A stretch of DNA of 41,530 nt, from contig JADLBX010000020.1 of assembly GCA_020847435.1 (NCBI GenBank), positions 1 to 41,530 of the forward strand. Reading direction: 5' to 3'. Both the position numbers and the translations under genes were made by a program. The notes beneath the pieces are model-generated. The model was not told the DNA's origin. It worked only from the letters and a program-made list of their open reading frames with translations, and did not search any database. Source of the DNA: Anaerolineales bacterium. Lineage in GTDB: Bacteria > Chloroflexota > Anaerolineae > Anaerolineales > Villigracilaceae. Within the stretch, counting starts at the first letter, position 1. Each line of letters opens with the position of its first letter. Shown piece by piece: positions 21,900-31,354 of the stretch.

Positions 21900-21928
21900 T
21901 TGACGCCTGCCTCGGCTTCAGTTATATT
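21900..21928 (+). promoter_or_regulatory. Sigma-70 type promoter of the copper operon
   Basis: TTGACG (21900-21905), a 17-base spacer, and TATATT (21923-21928) form a good vegetative promoter. The predicted start point lies inside the CsoR operator. Confidence 0.75.
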
Positions 21929-21933
21929 ATCCC

Positions 21934-21952
21934 TACCCCCTGGGGGGGGGTA
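21934..21952 (+). promoter_or_regulatory. CsoR operator
   Basis: TACCCCCTGGGGGGGGGTA matches the known CsoR-family operator shape, a TA-C4/5 / G4/5-TA palindrome with a GC-rich core. It starts 5 bases after the -10 box, where bound apo-CsoR would block transcription. The G run (9) is longer than the C run (5). Confidence 0.85.
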
Positions 21953-21992
21953 AGAGAAATGAGTCAAAGCGCGTCACCGAAACAGAGGAATT

Positions 21993-22262
21993 ATGGAAAC
22001 CGAACACACACTCCGCCGTTTAAAAACCATCGAAGGACACCTGCGCGGCGTCATCCGCATGGTGGAAGAGGACGCGTACTGCATTGACGTCATCCGTCAG
22101 ATTCAGGCGGTGGATGCCGCGTTGAACAAGGTCAGCGCCCAGATTCTGGAGAACCACCTGAATTCGTGCGTCATCACCGCAATCCAGGGCAACGATAAAA
22201 AGGAACGCCAGCGTGTGCTGAAAGAAATCACCGAAGTCTTCGAGATGTCCGCGAAGGTGTAA
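21993..22262 (+). CDS. csoR: CsoR family copper-sensing repressor
   Basis: This 89-residue all-helical protein carries the CsoR Cu(I) ligand set: Cys in AYCIDVIRQIQAVDAAL, His and Cys in ENHLNSCV. The order C-H-C with HxxxC spacing is that of copper-responsive members rather than RcnR or FrmR. The N-terminal RLKTIEGHLRGVIRM is typical. Apo-CsoR represses its operon and Cu(I) releases it. It is the first gene after the promoter/operator, with GAGGAA before ATG 21993. It should control the cupredoxin, chaperone and P-type ATPase genes downstream. Confidence 0.9.
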   Translation: METEHTLRRLKTIEGHLRGVIRMVEEDAYCIDVIRQIQAVDAALNKVSAQILENHLNSCVITAIQGNDKKERQRVLKEITEVFEMSAKV

Positions 22263-22288
22263 TTTAAAAAATAAAAGGAGAGAAAACA

Positions 22289-22714
22289 ATGTTGAGAAAG
22301 ACCGCTGTGTTAATGTTTATTCTTTTGACGCTCGCCGCTTGCGGCGGCAAATCGGCGGCTCCAGCCACCGAAATTACACTGGAGGAAACCGATTTTTCGT
22401 TCAGCCCGGATACGATCACCGTGCCTCTCGGCAAACCGGTGACCTTGACCATCAGGAACGGCGGGGTGGTGGAGCACGACTTCGGCGTTCAGAAGATTGG
22501 CGTGAGCGACGTGTCCATGGGACATGAAGAAGGGATGAGCCACGACATGGGCGCGATGGATTTGGATTTGCATGTCGCTACCCAGCCGAACGGCGTCAGC
22601 GCCATTACGTTTACGCCAACGGAAGCGGGAGAATATGAATTCTTCTGCTCGGTTCCCGGGCATAAAGAAGCCGGCATGATGGGAAAACTGACCGTCGTTG
22701 CCGCTGATCAATAA
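22289..22714 (+). CDS. Cupredoxin-domain lipoprotein
   Basis: This 141-residue protein starts with a lipoprotein signal (lipobox LAAC, about residue 18). The plastocyanin-like domain carries type 1 copper ligands: His in VVEHDFG and C-X4-H-X4-M in FFCSVPGHKEAGMMGKL. A Met/His-rich loop (MGHEEGMSHDMGAMD) between them may bind extra Cu(I). It is anchored outside the membrane, where it may store copper or carry electrons. It starts 26 bases after the csoR stop with AGGAGAG upstream, so it belongs to the copper operon. Confidence 0.88.
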   Translation: MLRKTAVLMFILLTLAACGGKSAAPATEITLEETDFSFSPDTITVPLGKPVTLTIRNGGVVEHDFGVQKIGVSDVSMGHEEGMSHDMGAMDLDLHVATQPNGVSAITFTPTEAGEYEFFCSVPGHKEAGMMGKLTVVAADQ

Positions 22715-22738
22715 CACTCAATTACAAGGAGCAACACC

Positions 22739-22957
22739 ATGACCACCGTTAATTATTCCGTCCCCGCAATGCACTGCGACCACTGCACCCACACGATCGA
22801 AATGGAAGTGGGTGAGTTGCAAGGCGTGCAAGCCGTGAAGGCAGATTTGAACACGAAGAAAGTTCAAATTACGTTCGACGCGCCTGCCAGCGAGCAAAGC
22901 ATCAAAGCCTTGCTTTCTGAAATTGATTATCCCGTCGAAGGATTGATCAGCCTTTAG
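22739..22957 (+). CDS. copZ: HMA-domain copper chaperone (CopZ-like)
   Basis: This 72-residue single heavy-metal-associated domain has the Cu(I)-binding MHCDHC (CxxC) loop and the beta-alpha-beta-beta-alpha-beta pattern ending in LLSEIDYPVEG. CopZ-type chaperones carry Cu(I) in the cytoplasm to CopA/CopB ATPases or to CsoR. An AAGGAG lies just upstream of ATG 22739. It is flanked by the cupredoxin and CopB genes in one operon. The extra His in the loop (CDHC) may widen metal choice. Confidence 0.88.
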   Translation: MTTVNYSVPAMHCDHCTHTIEMEVGELQGVQAVKADLNTKKVQITFDAPASEQSIKALLSEIDYPVEGLISL

Positions 22958-23001
22958 TTCGGAGGGAATGCAAGTCCCCTCTTTTTGTCTGAGATCGAAA
23001 A

Positions 23002-25125
23002 ATGACATCGCAACATTCCGACCATCAACAGCACGATCACGGCGCAATGACTCACGAAAAGCCGACTGAGAGTCAGGCAGGTCTTCACGCGGGACATGAC
23101 ATGCACGCGCAACATACCGCCGCTTCCACAGGTTCAAGCGCCCATGCCGGGCATGTGGATCACAGCGGGCATGAAGAGATGTTCCGCCGCCGCTTCTGGG
23201 TTTCGCTTGTGTTGAGCGTTCCCGTTTTGCTGTATACGCCCATGCTCCAAATGTGGTTCGGCTTTGAGATGCCCGCGTTCATGGGCAGTCAATGGATCGC
23301 GCCGCTCTTCGCGGTGATCGTCTTCATTTATGGTGGAATCCCGTTTCTTCAAATGGCGGCGCCTGAGATTCGCAATCGGCAACCCGGCATGATGCTGTTA
23401 ATCTCGCTGGCGATTTCGGTCTCGTTCATTTACAGCCTCGCCGCGTTGTTCTTCAATCTTGGCGAGGGATTCTTCTGGGAACTTGTCACACTGATAGACA
23501 TCATGCTGCTCGGTCACTGGATCGAGATGCGAAGCGTTCGCCAAGCCTCGGGCGCGTTGAACGAACTTGCCAAATTGATTCCCGATACAGCCGAACATCT
23601 CATGCCCGATGGCAGTGTTCACACCATGCCCGTTTCTTCGTTGAAAGCAGGCGACCTCGTTCTCGTCCGTCCTGGGTCAAGCGTCCCGGCGGATGGAATC
23701 GTCGAGCAGGGCGAATCGGACGTCAACGAATCTATGATCACGGGCGAATCGGCGGCGGTGAAAAAAATCGCTGGCTCGAAAGTCATCGGTGGGACGATTA
23801 ACGTAGACGGCAGTCTGCGCGTCCGGGTCTCTGCAACGGGCGAGCAAACCGCGCTCGCGGGCATCATGCGCCTTGTCGCCGAAGCGCAGAAAAGCAAATC
23901 GAACACGCAAATTCTGGCGGATAAAGCCGCGGGCTGGTTGTTTTATCTCGCGATTGGCGTTGCCATGCTCACAGCGATTCTGTGGACGGCGGCAATTGGT
24001 TTCGATCTCTTCACGTTGGAACGCGTTGTCGCTGTTTTGGTGATCGCCTGTCCGCATGCGCTGGGGTTGGCTGTTCCGTTGGTGGTGGCGATCAGTACCA
24101 CGTCCGCGGCGCAGAACGGGATTCTCGTCCGCAATCGTTTGGCGTTGGAAGCCGCGCGTGAAATTGACGTGATCATCTTCGATAAGACTGGCACATTGAC
24201 GAAAGGTGAGCAAGGCGTGGTGGCGATCAAAACAAACGGCGTGGATGAAAACCACGCGCTTGCTCTCACTGCGGCGGTTGAGGGTGATTCGGAACACATC
24301 ATCGCGCAGGCATTACGTAAAGCCGCGCGAGACAGAAATTTACAAACGATGGCTGTATCCGATTTCGAAGCGATCAAAGGACGCGGCATTCACGCCAAAC
24401 ACAACGGCAAAGATATTTGGGTCGGCGGTCCGCGTTTGTTGGAAATGCTCGACGCGAAACCTGACGCGGGATTTTTGGACTTCGCTTCATCCGCAGGGAA
24501 GAAGGGGCAAACCGTAGTCTACCTGATCGTAGACCTGAAAGTTTTCGCCGCCTTCGCGCTGGCGGATGTGATTCGCCCTGAAAGTTTTGAAGCGATAAAG
24601 AAATTAAAGGAAATGAATATCCAAGTCGCCATGTTGACGGGCGACAGCAAAGATGTTGCAAAGGCTGTTGCAGACGAACTTGGCATTGACCTGTATTTTG
24701 CCGAGGTCCTGCCTGAGCATAAAGATGAAAAGGTAGCGGAGTTGCAAAAGCAAGGCAAGCGCGTCGCCATGGTTGGCGACGGCGTGAACGACGCGCCCGC
24801 GCTGACCCGCGCCGACGTGGGCATTGCCGTCGGCAGCGGCACAGATGTGGCGGTTGAATCGGCAGGCATTATTTTGGTGAAGAGCAATCCGCTCGATGTG
24901 GTGAAGATTTTCAAGTTAAGCCGCGCAAGTTATAACAAGATGATTCAAAACCTTGTCTGGGCTTCAGGCTACAATATCGTGGCTCTGCCCTTGGCAGGCG
25001 GCGCGCTGGCTTCGCTGGGAATTCTATTGTCGCCCGCAGTAGGCGCGTTGCTCATGTCACTCAGCACTGTGATCGTTGCGATTAATGCTCAAACTTTGCG
25101 CCGATTGAATCTTGGCGGAGTTTAG
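23002..25125 (+). CDS. copB: CopB-type P1B copper ATPase (CPH motif)
   Basis: This 707-residue P1B-ATPase has a His/Met-rich N-terminus (first ~60 residues) instead of an HMA domain. Eight transmembrane helices follow. The metal motif is CPH (350-352, in [12 protein letters not shown]), the actuator loop has MITGES, phosphorylation is at DKTGT (Asp394), and the hinge has [11 protein letters not shown] pumps (P1B-3) export Cu(II)/Cu(I) or Ag(I) across the membrane with ATP. It begins 44 bases after the chaperone stop. The CPC-type pump follows, giving the operon two export systems. Confidence 0.9.
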   Translation: MTSQHSDHQQHDHGAMTHEKPTESQAGLHAGHDMHAQHTAASTGSSAHAGHVDHSGHEEMFRRRFWVSLVLSVPVLLYTPMLQMWFGFEMPAFMGSQWIAPLFAVIVFIYGGIPFLQMAAPEIRNRQPGMMLLISLAISVSFIYSLAALFFNLGEGFFWELVTLIDIMLLGHWIEMRSVRQASGALNELAKLIPDTAEHLMPDGSVHTMPVSSLKAGDLVLVRPGSSVPADGIVEQGESDVNESMITGESAAVKKIAGSKVIGGTINVDGSLRVRVSATGEQTALAGIMRLVAEAQKSKSNTQILADKAAGWLFYLAIGVAMLTAILWTAAIGFDLFTLERVVAVLVIACPHALGLAVPLVVAISTTSAAQNGILVRNRLALEAAREIDVIIFDKTGTLTKGEQGVVAIKTNGVDENHALALTAAVEGDSEHIIAQALRKAARDRNLQTMAVSDFEAIKGRGIHAKHNGKDIWVGGPRLLEMLDAKPDAGFLDFASSAGKKGQTVVYLIVDLKVFAAFALADVIRPESFEAIKKLKEMNIQVAMLTGDSKDVAKAVADELGIDLYFAEVLPEHKDEKVAELQKQGKRVAMVGDGVNDAPALTRADVGIAVGSGTDVAVESAGIILVKSNPLDVVKIFKLSRASYNKMIQNLVWASGYNIVALPLAGGALASLGILLSPAVGALLMSLSTVIVAINAQTLRRLNLGGV

Positions 25126-25223
25126 GCGATAGTATTGAATACACCGAAAAGAAAGTAATCTTATGACTCCCCATGTATTACAACGCAAAGTCGCCCATCG
25201 AAGCCTTACCACGCCCGAACCAT

Positions 25224-25280
25224 CCACGAATTTTGACCACGAATTCACGAATTTGAGTCGCACATTCGAGAATTCGTGAA
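25224..25280. repeat. CACGAATT-type inverted repeat
   Basis: CACGAATT motifs recur at 25225, 25238 and 25246, and TTCACGAATT (25244-25253) pairs perfectly with AATTCGTGAA (25271-25280). It lies in the 249-base gap between copB and copA. No CsoR-type operator or clear promoter for copA is visible in this gap. Confidence 0.55.
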
Positions 25281-25374
25281 GTATTCGCGGAGGGTACGCC
25301 AACCCCAAAGCCACCCTTGCGCTGGATTGAAGCAAAGATCGAATTTTCAAAAAATTCAATTCATACGGAAAATA

Positions 25375-27804
25375 ATGTCCGACACCAAACAACTCACTCT
25401 CCCCATCACAGGCATGACCTGCGCCAACTGCGTGGCGACCGTCGAGCGCAATTTGAAAAAACTCGATGGAGTGAACTCAGCCGTCGTAAACCTTTCGTCC
25501 GAACGTGCCACGGTAGATTTTGACTCTGCCAAACTCGGGCTTACCGACATGATCGCGCGCGTCCAACGCGCGGGATATGGAGTCGCCACAGGCGAAGCGG
25601 AACTCATCATCAAGCGCCTCGCCGACGACAACGACGCGCGCCGACTCGAAAAAGCCTTGCTCAAACTCGACGGCGTCCTCGAAGCGCAGGTGAATTATGC
25701 CAGCGAAAAAGCGCGCGTGACTTATGTGCCGACCATCGTCGCACAAACCGAGTTGCGCCGCGCTGTCACCGACGCGGGCTTTGAAGCGGTCGAACTTGGC
25801 GGCGAAGCGGAAGATGCGGAAGCCATAGCGCGCGAACACGAGATCAACGAGCAACGCCGCTTGTTTATCATCGGCTTGCTTTTCACCGCGCCGCTTTTCG
25901 TTTTTTCAATGCTGCGCGACTTCAACCTCCTCGGGCATTGGGCGCACGACGCGTGGGTCAACTTCGCAATGATGCTCGTCGCCGCGCCCGTGCAGTTTTA
26001 CGTCGGTTGGCAATATTATGTCGGCGCGTATAAATCGCTCCGCAACGGCTCCGCCAACATGGACGTGCTCATCGCCATGGGCTCCTCGGTCGCATACATT
26101 TACTCAATATTCATCACATTCGGGATCATCTCAGGTCACGTCTACTTTGAAACTGCGGCAGTCATCATCACGTTGATTCGACTCGGCAAATATTTGGAAG
26201 CGCGCGCAAAGGGACGCACCTCGGAGGCGATCAAAAAGTTGATGGGACTCCGCGCCAAGACAGCCCGCGTCATTCGCGACGGGGAGGAGGCTTCAGTTTC
26301 CATTGACGATGTGCGCGTCGGGGACATCGTGCTCGTCAAGCCTGGCGAAACGATCCCCGTAGACGGCGTGGTGATCGAGGGCAAATCCAGCGTGGACGAA
26401 TCCATGCTCACAGGCGAATCGCTTCCCGTTGAAAAGAAACAAGGCGACGCGGTCGTCGGCGCGACGTTGAACAAACTTGGCTCGTTGAAATTCGAAGCGA
26501 CAAAGGTTGGCAAAGAGACCGCGCTCGCGCAGATTATCAAACTCGTTGAAGACGCGCAGGGAAGCAAAGCGCCGATTCAAAAACTCGCCGATCAAGTTTC
26601 GGCGGTGTTCGTGCCGATCGTCATCGGCATCGCGCTGTTGACTTTCGCAGGCTGGTATTTCATCGGCGACGCAGGTGACTTGACGCGCGCGTTGATCAAC
26701 ATGGTGGCAGTTCTCGTGATCGCCTGTCCATGCGCGATGGGACTCGCCACGCCAACTGCGGTGATGGTTGGGACAGGCAAAGGCGCGGAGTTGGGTGTGT
26801 TGTTCAAAAACAGTGAAGCACTCGAACGCGCGGGCAACGTGAACGTTGTTGTGCTTGATAAAACAGGGACGATCACAAAGGGTCAACCCGCTGTCACAGA
26901 CATAATTACCAATCACCAATTACCAATTACAAATAACGAACTACTGCGCCTTGCCGCGTCCGTCGAAAAAGGAAGCGAACATCCTCTCGGCGAAGCGATC
27001 TGGGCGGAGGCGACAAGTCGCGGCTTGGGTTTGGCGGAGCCCGTCGGGTTTGCGGCAGAGCCGGGGCATGGTGTGCAGGCTGAAGTCGAGGGAAGAAGCG
27101 TTGCCGTAGGCAATATCCGCATGATGAACGCGCGGAACTTTTCCCTGAACGGACTCGAATCCGAAGTGGCGCGTTTGCAATCCGAAGCGAAGACGGCGAT
27201 GCTGGTTGCGATTGATGGCGAGGTCGCTGGCGTGATCGCCGTTGCAGACACGTTGAAGGAAAATTCAAAAGCGGCGATTGGCGAACTGCATCGCATGGGC
27301 TTGAAGGTTGCGATGATCACGGGCGATAACCAAAAGACCGCTGAAGCGATTGCGAAACAAGTTGGTATTGATGAGGTGCTCGCAGAAGTTTTGCCCGAGG
27401 GTAAATCCTCCGAAGTCAAAAAACTCCAACAATCGCCAATCGAAAATCGTCAATCGAAAATCGTAAATGTAATTGCGATGGTTGGCGACGGAATCAACGA
27501 CGCCCCCGCGCTCGCGCAAGCGGATATCGGCATCGCAATCGGCACGGGAACCGATGTTGCCATTGCCGCCGCGCCCGTGACGTTGATGAGCGGCGACTTG
27601 CGCGGCGTGGCGCGCGCCATTTCGCTTTCACGCAAGACGCTTGCGACGATCAAACAAAATTTGTTCTGGGCGTTTTTCTACAACGTGATTCTGATTCCCG
27701 CCGCCGCGCTCGGTTGGTTGAACCCGATGCTCGCCGCAGGCGCGATGGCGTTCAGCAGTGTGTTCGTGGTGACGAATAGTTTGCGGCTGAAGGCGTACAA
27801 GTAG
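25375..27804 (+). CDS. copA: CopA-type P1B copper ATPase (CPC motif)
   Basis: This 809-residue Cu(I)-exporting ATPase has a first HMA domain with GMTCANC (Cys16/Cys19). A second HMA-like domain (about 72-140) has the CxxC cysteines replaced by Asp (ADDND). The transmembrane metal site is CPC (451-453), the actuator has MLTGES, phosphorylation is at DKTGT (Asp495), and the hinge has GDGINDAP. Two heptamer tandem repeats are embedded in frame at about residues 512-521 and 686-699, in loops of the catalytic domain. ATG 25375 fits the family N-terminus; the ribosome-binding site is weak (GGAA). It may be transcribed separately from copB, given the 249-base gap. Confidence 0.92.
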   Translation: MSDTKQLTLPITGMTCANCVATVERNLKKLDGVNSAVVNLSSERATVDFDSAKLGLTDMIARVQRAGYGVATGEAELIIKRLADDNDARRLEKALLKLDGVLEAQVNYASEKARVTYVPTIVAQTELRRAVTDAGFEAVELGGEAEDAEAIAREHEINEQRRLFIIGLLFTAPLFVFSMLRDFNLLGHWAHDAWVNFAMMLVAAPVQFYVGWQYYVGAYKSLRNGSANMDVLIAMGSSVAYIYSIFITFGIISGHVYFETAAVIITLIRLGKYLEARAKGRTSEAIKKLMGLRAKTARVIRDGEEASVSIDDVRVGDIVLVKPGETIPVDGVVIEGKSSVDESMLTGESLPVEKKQGDAVVGATLNKLGSLKFEATKVGKETALAQIIKLVEDAQGSKAPIQKLADQVSAVFVPIVIGIALLTFAGWYFIGDAGDLTRALINMVAVLVIACPCAMGLATPTAVMVGTGKGAELGVLFKNSEALERAGNVNVVVLDKTGTITKGQPAVTDIITNHQLPITNNELLRLAASVEKGSEHPLGEAIWAEATSRGLGLAEPVGFAAEPGHGVQAEVEGRSVAVGNIRMMNARNFSLNGLESEVARLQSEAKTAMLVAIDGEVAGVIAVADTLKENSKAAIGELHRMGLKVAMITGDNQKTAEAIAKQVGIDEVLAEVLPEGKSSEVKKLQQSPIENRQSKIVNVIAMVGDGINDAPALAQADIGIAIGTGTDVAIAAAPVTLMSGDLRGVARAISLSRKTLATIKQNLFWAFFYNVILIPAAALGWLNPMLAAGAMAFSSVFVVTNSLRLKAYK
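26908..26935. repeat. Heptamer tandem repeat inside copA (1)
   Basis: Units ACCAATC, ACCAATT, ACCAATT and ACAAATA repeat with a 7-base period and encode the atypical [11 protein letters not shown] segment shortly after DKTGT. The local base composition is AT-rich compared with the rest of the gene. Confidence 0.7.
27431..27472. repeat. Heptamer tandem repeat inside copA (2)
   Basis: Six units of AATCGNN (last unit degenerate, AATGTAA) encode [12 protein letters not shown] just before the GDGINDAP hinge, where CopA proteins usually have only a short Lys/Gly turn. The reading frame is kept. Confidence 0.75.
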
Positions 27805-27821
27805 AAAACAAGTAGACACGG

Positions 27822-27870
27822 AACAGGTACACACGTAGACAGGCGCCGCTTGTTTACCTGTGTACCTGTT
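27822..27870. repeat. Inverted repeat between copA and the DUF2203 gene
   Basis: AACAGGTACA (27822-27831) and TGTACCTGTT (27861-27870) are exact complements, with partly pairing sequence between them. It may terminate copA transcription; no T tract follows. Confidence 0.55.
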
Positions 27871-27875
27871 TACGT

Positions 27876-27881
27876 TATACT
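27876..27881 (+). promoter_or_regulatory. -10 box directly before the DUF2203 start
   Basis: TATACT ends 6 bases before ATG 27888. No Shine-Dalgarno sequence is present, consistent with a leaderless mRNA. Confidence 0.45.
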
Positions 27882-27887
27882 ACCTCC

Positions 27888-28271
27888 ATGCCCAAATTCT
27901 TCACCCTCGCCGAAGCTAATGAAGCCTTGAAGATCATCCGTCCGATCATGGACGAAGTGATGCTGATTCGTGAGCGGATTCTCGACAACCAACCTGAGAT
28001 TTGGGCTGTCGTGGAAAAGTCTGCGGGGAATGGCGGCAACCCGACATTGAGCAAAATGGTGGTGGAATTCGAAAAGTTCGACGCGTTGCTTCATCAGATT
28101 CTGGATACCGGCGCGCAGATCAAAGATATCAACATCGGTTTGCTCGATTTTTCGGCAGTCAAAGACGGGCGCGAAGTGTACCTGTGCTGGCAACATGGGG
28201 AAGGGGATATCGCCTACTGGCACGAATTGGATATGGGGTTTGCAGGACGGCAACCGATTGAATACTTTTAG
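27888..28271 (+). CDS. DUF2203 family protein
   Basis: This 127-residue protein has the DUF2203 pattern: FFTLAEANEALKIIRPIMDE at the N-terminus, a long helical middle, DINIGLLDFSAVKDGREVYLCWQHGEGDIAYWHELDMGFAGRQPI at the end (key parts: LLDFSA, VYLCWQ, YWHE). The family is conserved in Chloroflexota, Deinococcus, Firmicutes and Actinobacteria but has no known activity. The invariant-looking C-W-Q and W-H-E residues suggest a structured, perhaps metal- or ligand-binding C-terminus. It is probably cytosolic and transcribed from its own promoter. Confidence 0.85.
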   Translation: MPKFFTLAEANEALKIIRPIMDEVMLIRERILDNQPEIWAVVEKSAGNGGNPTLSKMVVEFEKFDALLHQILDTGAQIKDINIGLLDFSAVKDGREVYLCWQHGEGDIAYWHELDMGFAGRQPIEYF

Positions 28272-28330
28272 GTATCTAACGCGGGATAGTTGTACCGGAG
28301 CGTGCGCTTCCATAATTTGCAGGAGAGATA

Positions 28331-29227
28331 ATGAAGAATAAAGGTTTTCTTTATGGCATCGTCGCGTACGCGCTCTGGGGATTTTTCCCGATCTATTGGA
28401 AGTTATTGCAAGAAGTCCCAGCAGTTGAACTGTTAGCGCATCGCATTGGCTGGTCGTTTTTGTTATTGGTCGCGGTCATTTTAGCCACGCGCCACTGGAG
28501 TGATTTCCGTTCCGCGTTGAACGCGCGGACCTTCAAAATCTATTTCATCGCCGCAATCCTCATTGGAGTTAATTGGCTGACGTATGTGTGGGCGGTCAAT
28601 GCGGGCTTCATTGTCGAGACGAGTTTAGGATATTTCATCAATCCGTTGTTGAGCGTGTTGCTGGGCATGATTTTCTTCCGCGAGCGGTTGCGCGCCGCGC
28701 AGTGGATTCCCGTCGCGCTCGCCGCAATTGGCGTGGCGTATCTTACGTTTACCTATGGTCGCCTCCCATGGATCGCGCTTCTGTTGGCGTTCTCCTTCGG
28801 GTTTTATGGCTTGGCGAAGAAGCTCGCGCCGCTTGGCTCGGTGTTCGGTCTCGCGCTGGAAACGGGGATTCTTTTTCTACCTGCCGTGATTTACCTCGGC
28901 GCAATCGAAGCGCATGGCAGCGCGGCATTCTTACATTCGGGGATGACTCCTGATTTGCTAATGATCGGGGCGGGGGTAGTGACGACCATTCCGCTGTTGC
29001 TGTTTGCCTCCGCCGCGAAGCAAATTCCGCTTTCGATGATTGGCATTTTGCAATACCTCGCGCCGACGATCCAGTTTTTGATCGGCGTTCTCGTTTACAA
29101 AGAACCGTTCGACCAGTCGCGGTTGCTTGGGTTCGGCATTGTCTGGCTGGCGCTGATCGTTTTCTGGGTGGAGAGTTTTTTAGCGAGCCGCCCAGCCAAT
29201 CCTGCAATTCCTGAGTTAGGGACCTGA
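28331..29227 (+). CDS. rarD: RarD-type EamA/DMT family transporter
   Basis: This 298-residue protein has ten predicted transmembrane helices. The RarD signature GFLYGIVAYALWGFFPIYWKLL and VELLAHRIGWSFL opens it, and YISPL-like LGYFINPLLSVLLG and LQYLAPTIQFLIGVLVYKE mark the paired EamA repeats. RarD was named for a chloramphenicol-sensitivity phenotype; the substrate of the family is not settled. The inner-membrane location is clear. ATG 28331 has AGGAGAGA upstream. There is no functional link to its neighbours in sequence. Confidence 0.9.
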   Translation: MKNKGFLYGIVAYALWGFFPIYWKLLQEVPAVELLAHRIGWSFLLLVAVILATRHWSDFRSALNARTFKIYFIAAILIGVNWLTYVWAVNAGFIVETSLGYFINPLLSVLLGMIFFRERLRAAQWIPVALAAIGVAYLTFTYGRLPWIALLLAFSFGFYGLAKKLAPLGSVFGLALETGILFLPAVIYLGAIEAHGSAAFLHSGMTPDLLMIGAGVVTTIPLLLFASAAKQIPLSMIGILQYLAPTIQFLIGVLVYKEPFDQSRLLGFGIVWLALIVFWVESFLASRPANPAIPELGT

Positions 29228-29258
29228 GCGTACGGCTGAATATTCGATTCTATCGTGT

Positions 29259-29264
29259 TATACT
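29259..29264 (+). promoter_or_regulatory. -10 box upstream of the first histidine kinase
   Basis: TATACT lies 22 bases before GTG 29287. A short ATG frame at 29271 (three codons) would be at leaderless spacing, but the kinase start has AAGG 4-5 bases before it. Confidence 0.45.
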
Positions 29265-29286
29265 CCTCGGATGAGGGCATGAAGGC

Positions 29287-31344
29287 GTGAACCTGGACTG
29301 GTTTCGAAATAAGATCAAGCCACTGTTTGAGGTTGACAGGCGTGAACTGACTGCACGCTTATTAAATTCGGTTATCTGGGGCGTCCTGATCGTCATTTTG
29401 TTCACTTTGTTGCTCGATCTGATCCAAAATGGGTGGGTGTTTAATGTGCGGAAGAGTGTCCTGACCGGTTTGTTGTTAATACAATTCCTGTTGCTTCTCG
29501 TTTTGCGTTCAGGATATGTGTATACCGCCGCTTTTGTTTTCATGCTATCTATTTGGGGCGCCATGACGTATGGCGCTTGGGTTTCGGGGGGAGTTTACGA
29601 TCTGTCAATCCTTGTTTACATGGTCATCATCTTAGTCGCCGCCTTGGTAATTAACTGGCGGCTTTCTGTCTTTTTTGCAGGGTTAAGTCTTTTGGCGATT
29701 TGGGGCATGGCGTTTGCTGAAATGCAAGGGAAATTAGTCCCTGTCTTGGATGCGCCCATGGATCGAGCCAGAGATTTGACTGCGATCTTCATCTTCCTCG
29801 TCGTGCTTGTTTTTTTGCTGGTAAACGTTTTGCGCGAAGCATTGAAGAAAGTGCGGGAAGAATTCAACGAGAGATTGCAAGCGGAAAGGGCGTTACGCGC
29901 CGGCGAAGAAAAGTTTCACAAAATTTTCGAAACCAGCCCGGTGGCGATTGCGATCACCTCCTTACACGAGGGTCGTTTGCTCGATGCGAACGATGAATAC
30001 TGGAGTTTGACCGGTCTCGATCCCAAAACCTCGTTGGGACGCACTTCGGTTGAATTGGAACTATGGGACCGCGCAGAAGATCGAGAGCGGTTCGTCCAGA
30101 CCTTGTTGATGGAAAAGTCTTTGCGGAATCCTTCTTATGATTTTATCAACCGCAAGGGGGAGGAGCGGATCACGGTCGCATATTATGAATTGATGGATTT
30201 TGGCGCGGAGTCTGCCATTCTTTGTATCTTTCACGATGTTACGGAGCAAAAGCGCGCTGAAATTGCCTTAATGCAGAGCGAAGCCAGATTACGCGCCATG
30301 CTCGGGGCAGTTCCCGATATGATCTTCGAGTTGACCCGTGACGGGACGATCGTTCAATATATTCCATCGGATCTGATCGCTCCTATGATTCCACCGGAAG
30401 AATTCCTCGGTCGAACTGTGGATCAGATTATGCCTGCTATTGCCGACCAGGCAAAATTTGCGATTGCTCGCGCGCTGGATTCGGGTCAGGTCAACGCCTT
30501 TGAATATCAATTACAGTCGAACGGGACGACGAAATCCTACGAAGCGCGGATCGTCTCCACCGGCGCGGGGACTGTCGTGGCGATGATTCGAGACGTCAGC
30601 CTGATCCGCTGGGTGGCATCCGAGCGCGAGTCGCTGATCAACGAGTTGGAAATGAAGAACGCGGAGTTGGAGCGCTTCGTGTATACGGTGTCGCACGATT
30701 TGAAGTCGCCGCTGGTTACTATTGTCGGCTTTCTCGGTTATTTGGAGGATGATCTTAAACGCGGCAACCTGGAAAACTTGCGCAAAGATGTGGAACGGAT
30801 TTATCTTGCCGCCTATCGCATGCAAGACTTGCTCAAAGACCTGCTTGAACTGTCGCGCATTGGGCGGGCGCTGAACTCGCCACAGGAAATCTCATTTGAT
30901 GCTCTTGTAAGAGATGCGCTGGAGTTGACCGATGGGAGGTTGAAGGAAGGCGGGGTTCAGACCCGAATCCAACCTGGCTTGCCCATGATCTATGGCGACC
31001 ACAAACAACTTCTCGAACTGATGCAGAATCTGATCGATAACGCCGCGAAATACATGGGCAATCAACCCGACCCCGTTATCGAAATCGGACAGCAGGGGTT
31101 CGAGGATGGAAAACCGATTCTGTTCGTACGCGATAACGGCATGGGGATTGCGCCGGAGTATCACGCGACGATCTTCGGGTTGTTCAACAAACTCGATCCA
31201 AGATCCGAAGGGACCGGGGTTGGTCTGGCGCTGGCGAAGCGGATCGTTGAATTTCACGGCGGCAGGCTCTGGGTCGAAAGCGAATTGGGAAAAGGCGCGT
31301 TGTTTTCTTTCACGCTTCCAGCCCAGCCCGCCGCGCGTCTTTGA
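29287..31344 (+). CDS. Membrane PAS histidine kinase (first of a tandem pair)
   Basis: This 685-residue protein has about five or six N-terminal membrane helices (25-190), a short coiled-coil, two PAS domains (about 213-325 and 335-450), and a HisKA domain with [10 protein letters not shown] (phospho-acceptor His470). The HATPase_c domain shows NLIDNAAKY (N box), VRDNGMGI (G1) and [18 protein letters not shown] (G2). The architecture and [20 protein letters not shown] resemble the bacteriophytochrome-like kinase group. GTG 29287 with AAGG upstream is the start. No response regulator gene is near. The next gene, 10 bases on, is a paralogue, so both are in one transcript. Confidence 0.88.
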   Translation: MNLDWFRNKIKPLFEVDRRELTARLLNSVIWGVLIVILFTLLLDLIQNGWVFNVRKSVLTGLLLIQFLLLLVLRSGYVYTAAFVFMLSIWGAMTYGAWVSGGVYDLSILVYMVIILVAALVINWRLSVFFAGLSLLAIWGMAFAEMQGKLVPVLDAPMDRARDLTAIFIFLVVLVFLLVNVLREALKKVREEFNERLQAERALRAGEEKFHKIFETSPVAIAITSLHEGRLLDANDEYWSLTGLDPKTSLGRTSVELELWDRAEDRERFVQTLLMEKSLRNPSYDFINRKGEERITVAYYELMDFGAESAILCIFHDVTEQKRAEIALMQSEARLRAMLGAVPDMIFELTRDGTIVQYIPSDLIAPMIPPEEFLGRTVDQIMPAIADQAKFAIARALDSGQVNAFEYQLQSNGTTKSYEARIVSTGAGTVVAMIRDVSLIRWVASERESLINELEMKNAELERFVYTVSHDLKSPLVTIVGFLGYLEDDLKRGNLENLRKDVERIYLAAYRMQDLLKDLLELSRIGRALNSPQEISFDALVRDALELTDGRLKEGGVQTRIQPGLPMIYGDHKQLLELMQNLIDNAAKYMGNQPDPVIEIGQQGFEDGKPILFVRDNGMGIAPEYHATIFGLFNKLDPRSEGTGVGLALAKRIVEFHGGRLWVESELGKGALFSFTLPAQPAARL

Positions 31345-31354
31345 GGAAGAATTC

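Noticed and set aside
21854..22087. Plus-strand frame starting at 21854 over the csoR promoter
   Set aside because: It covers the operators, promoter and CsoR site, overlaps csoR in another frame, and has no family resemblance.
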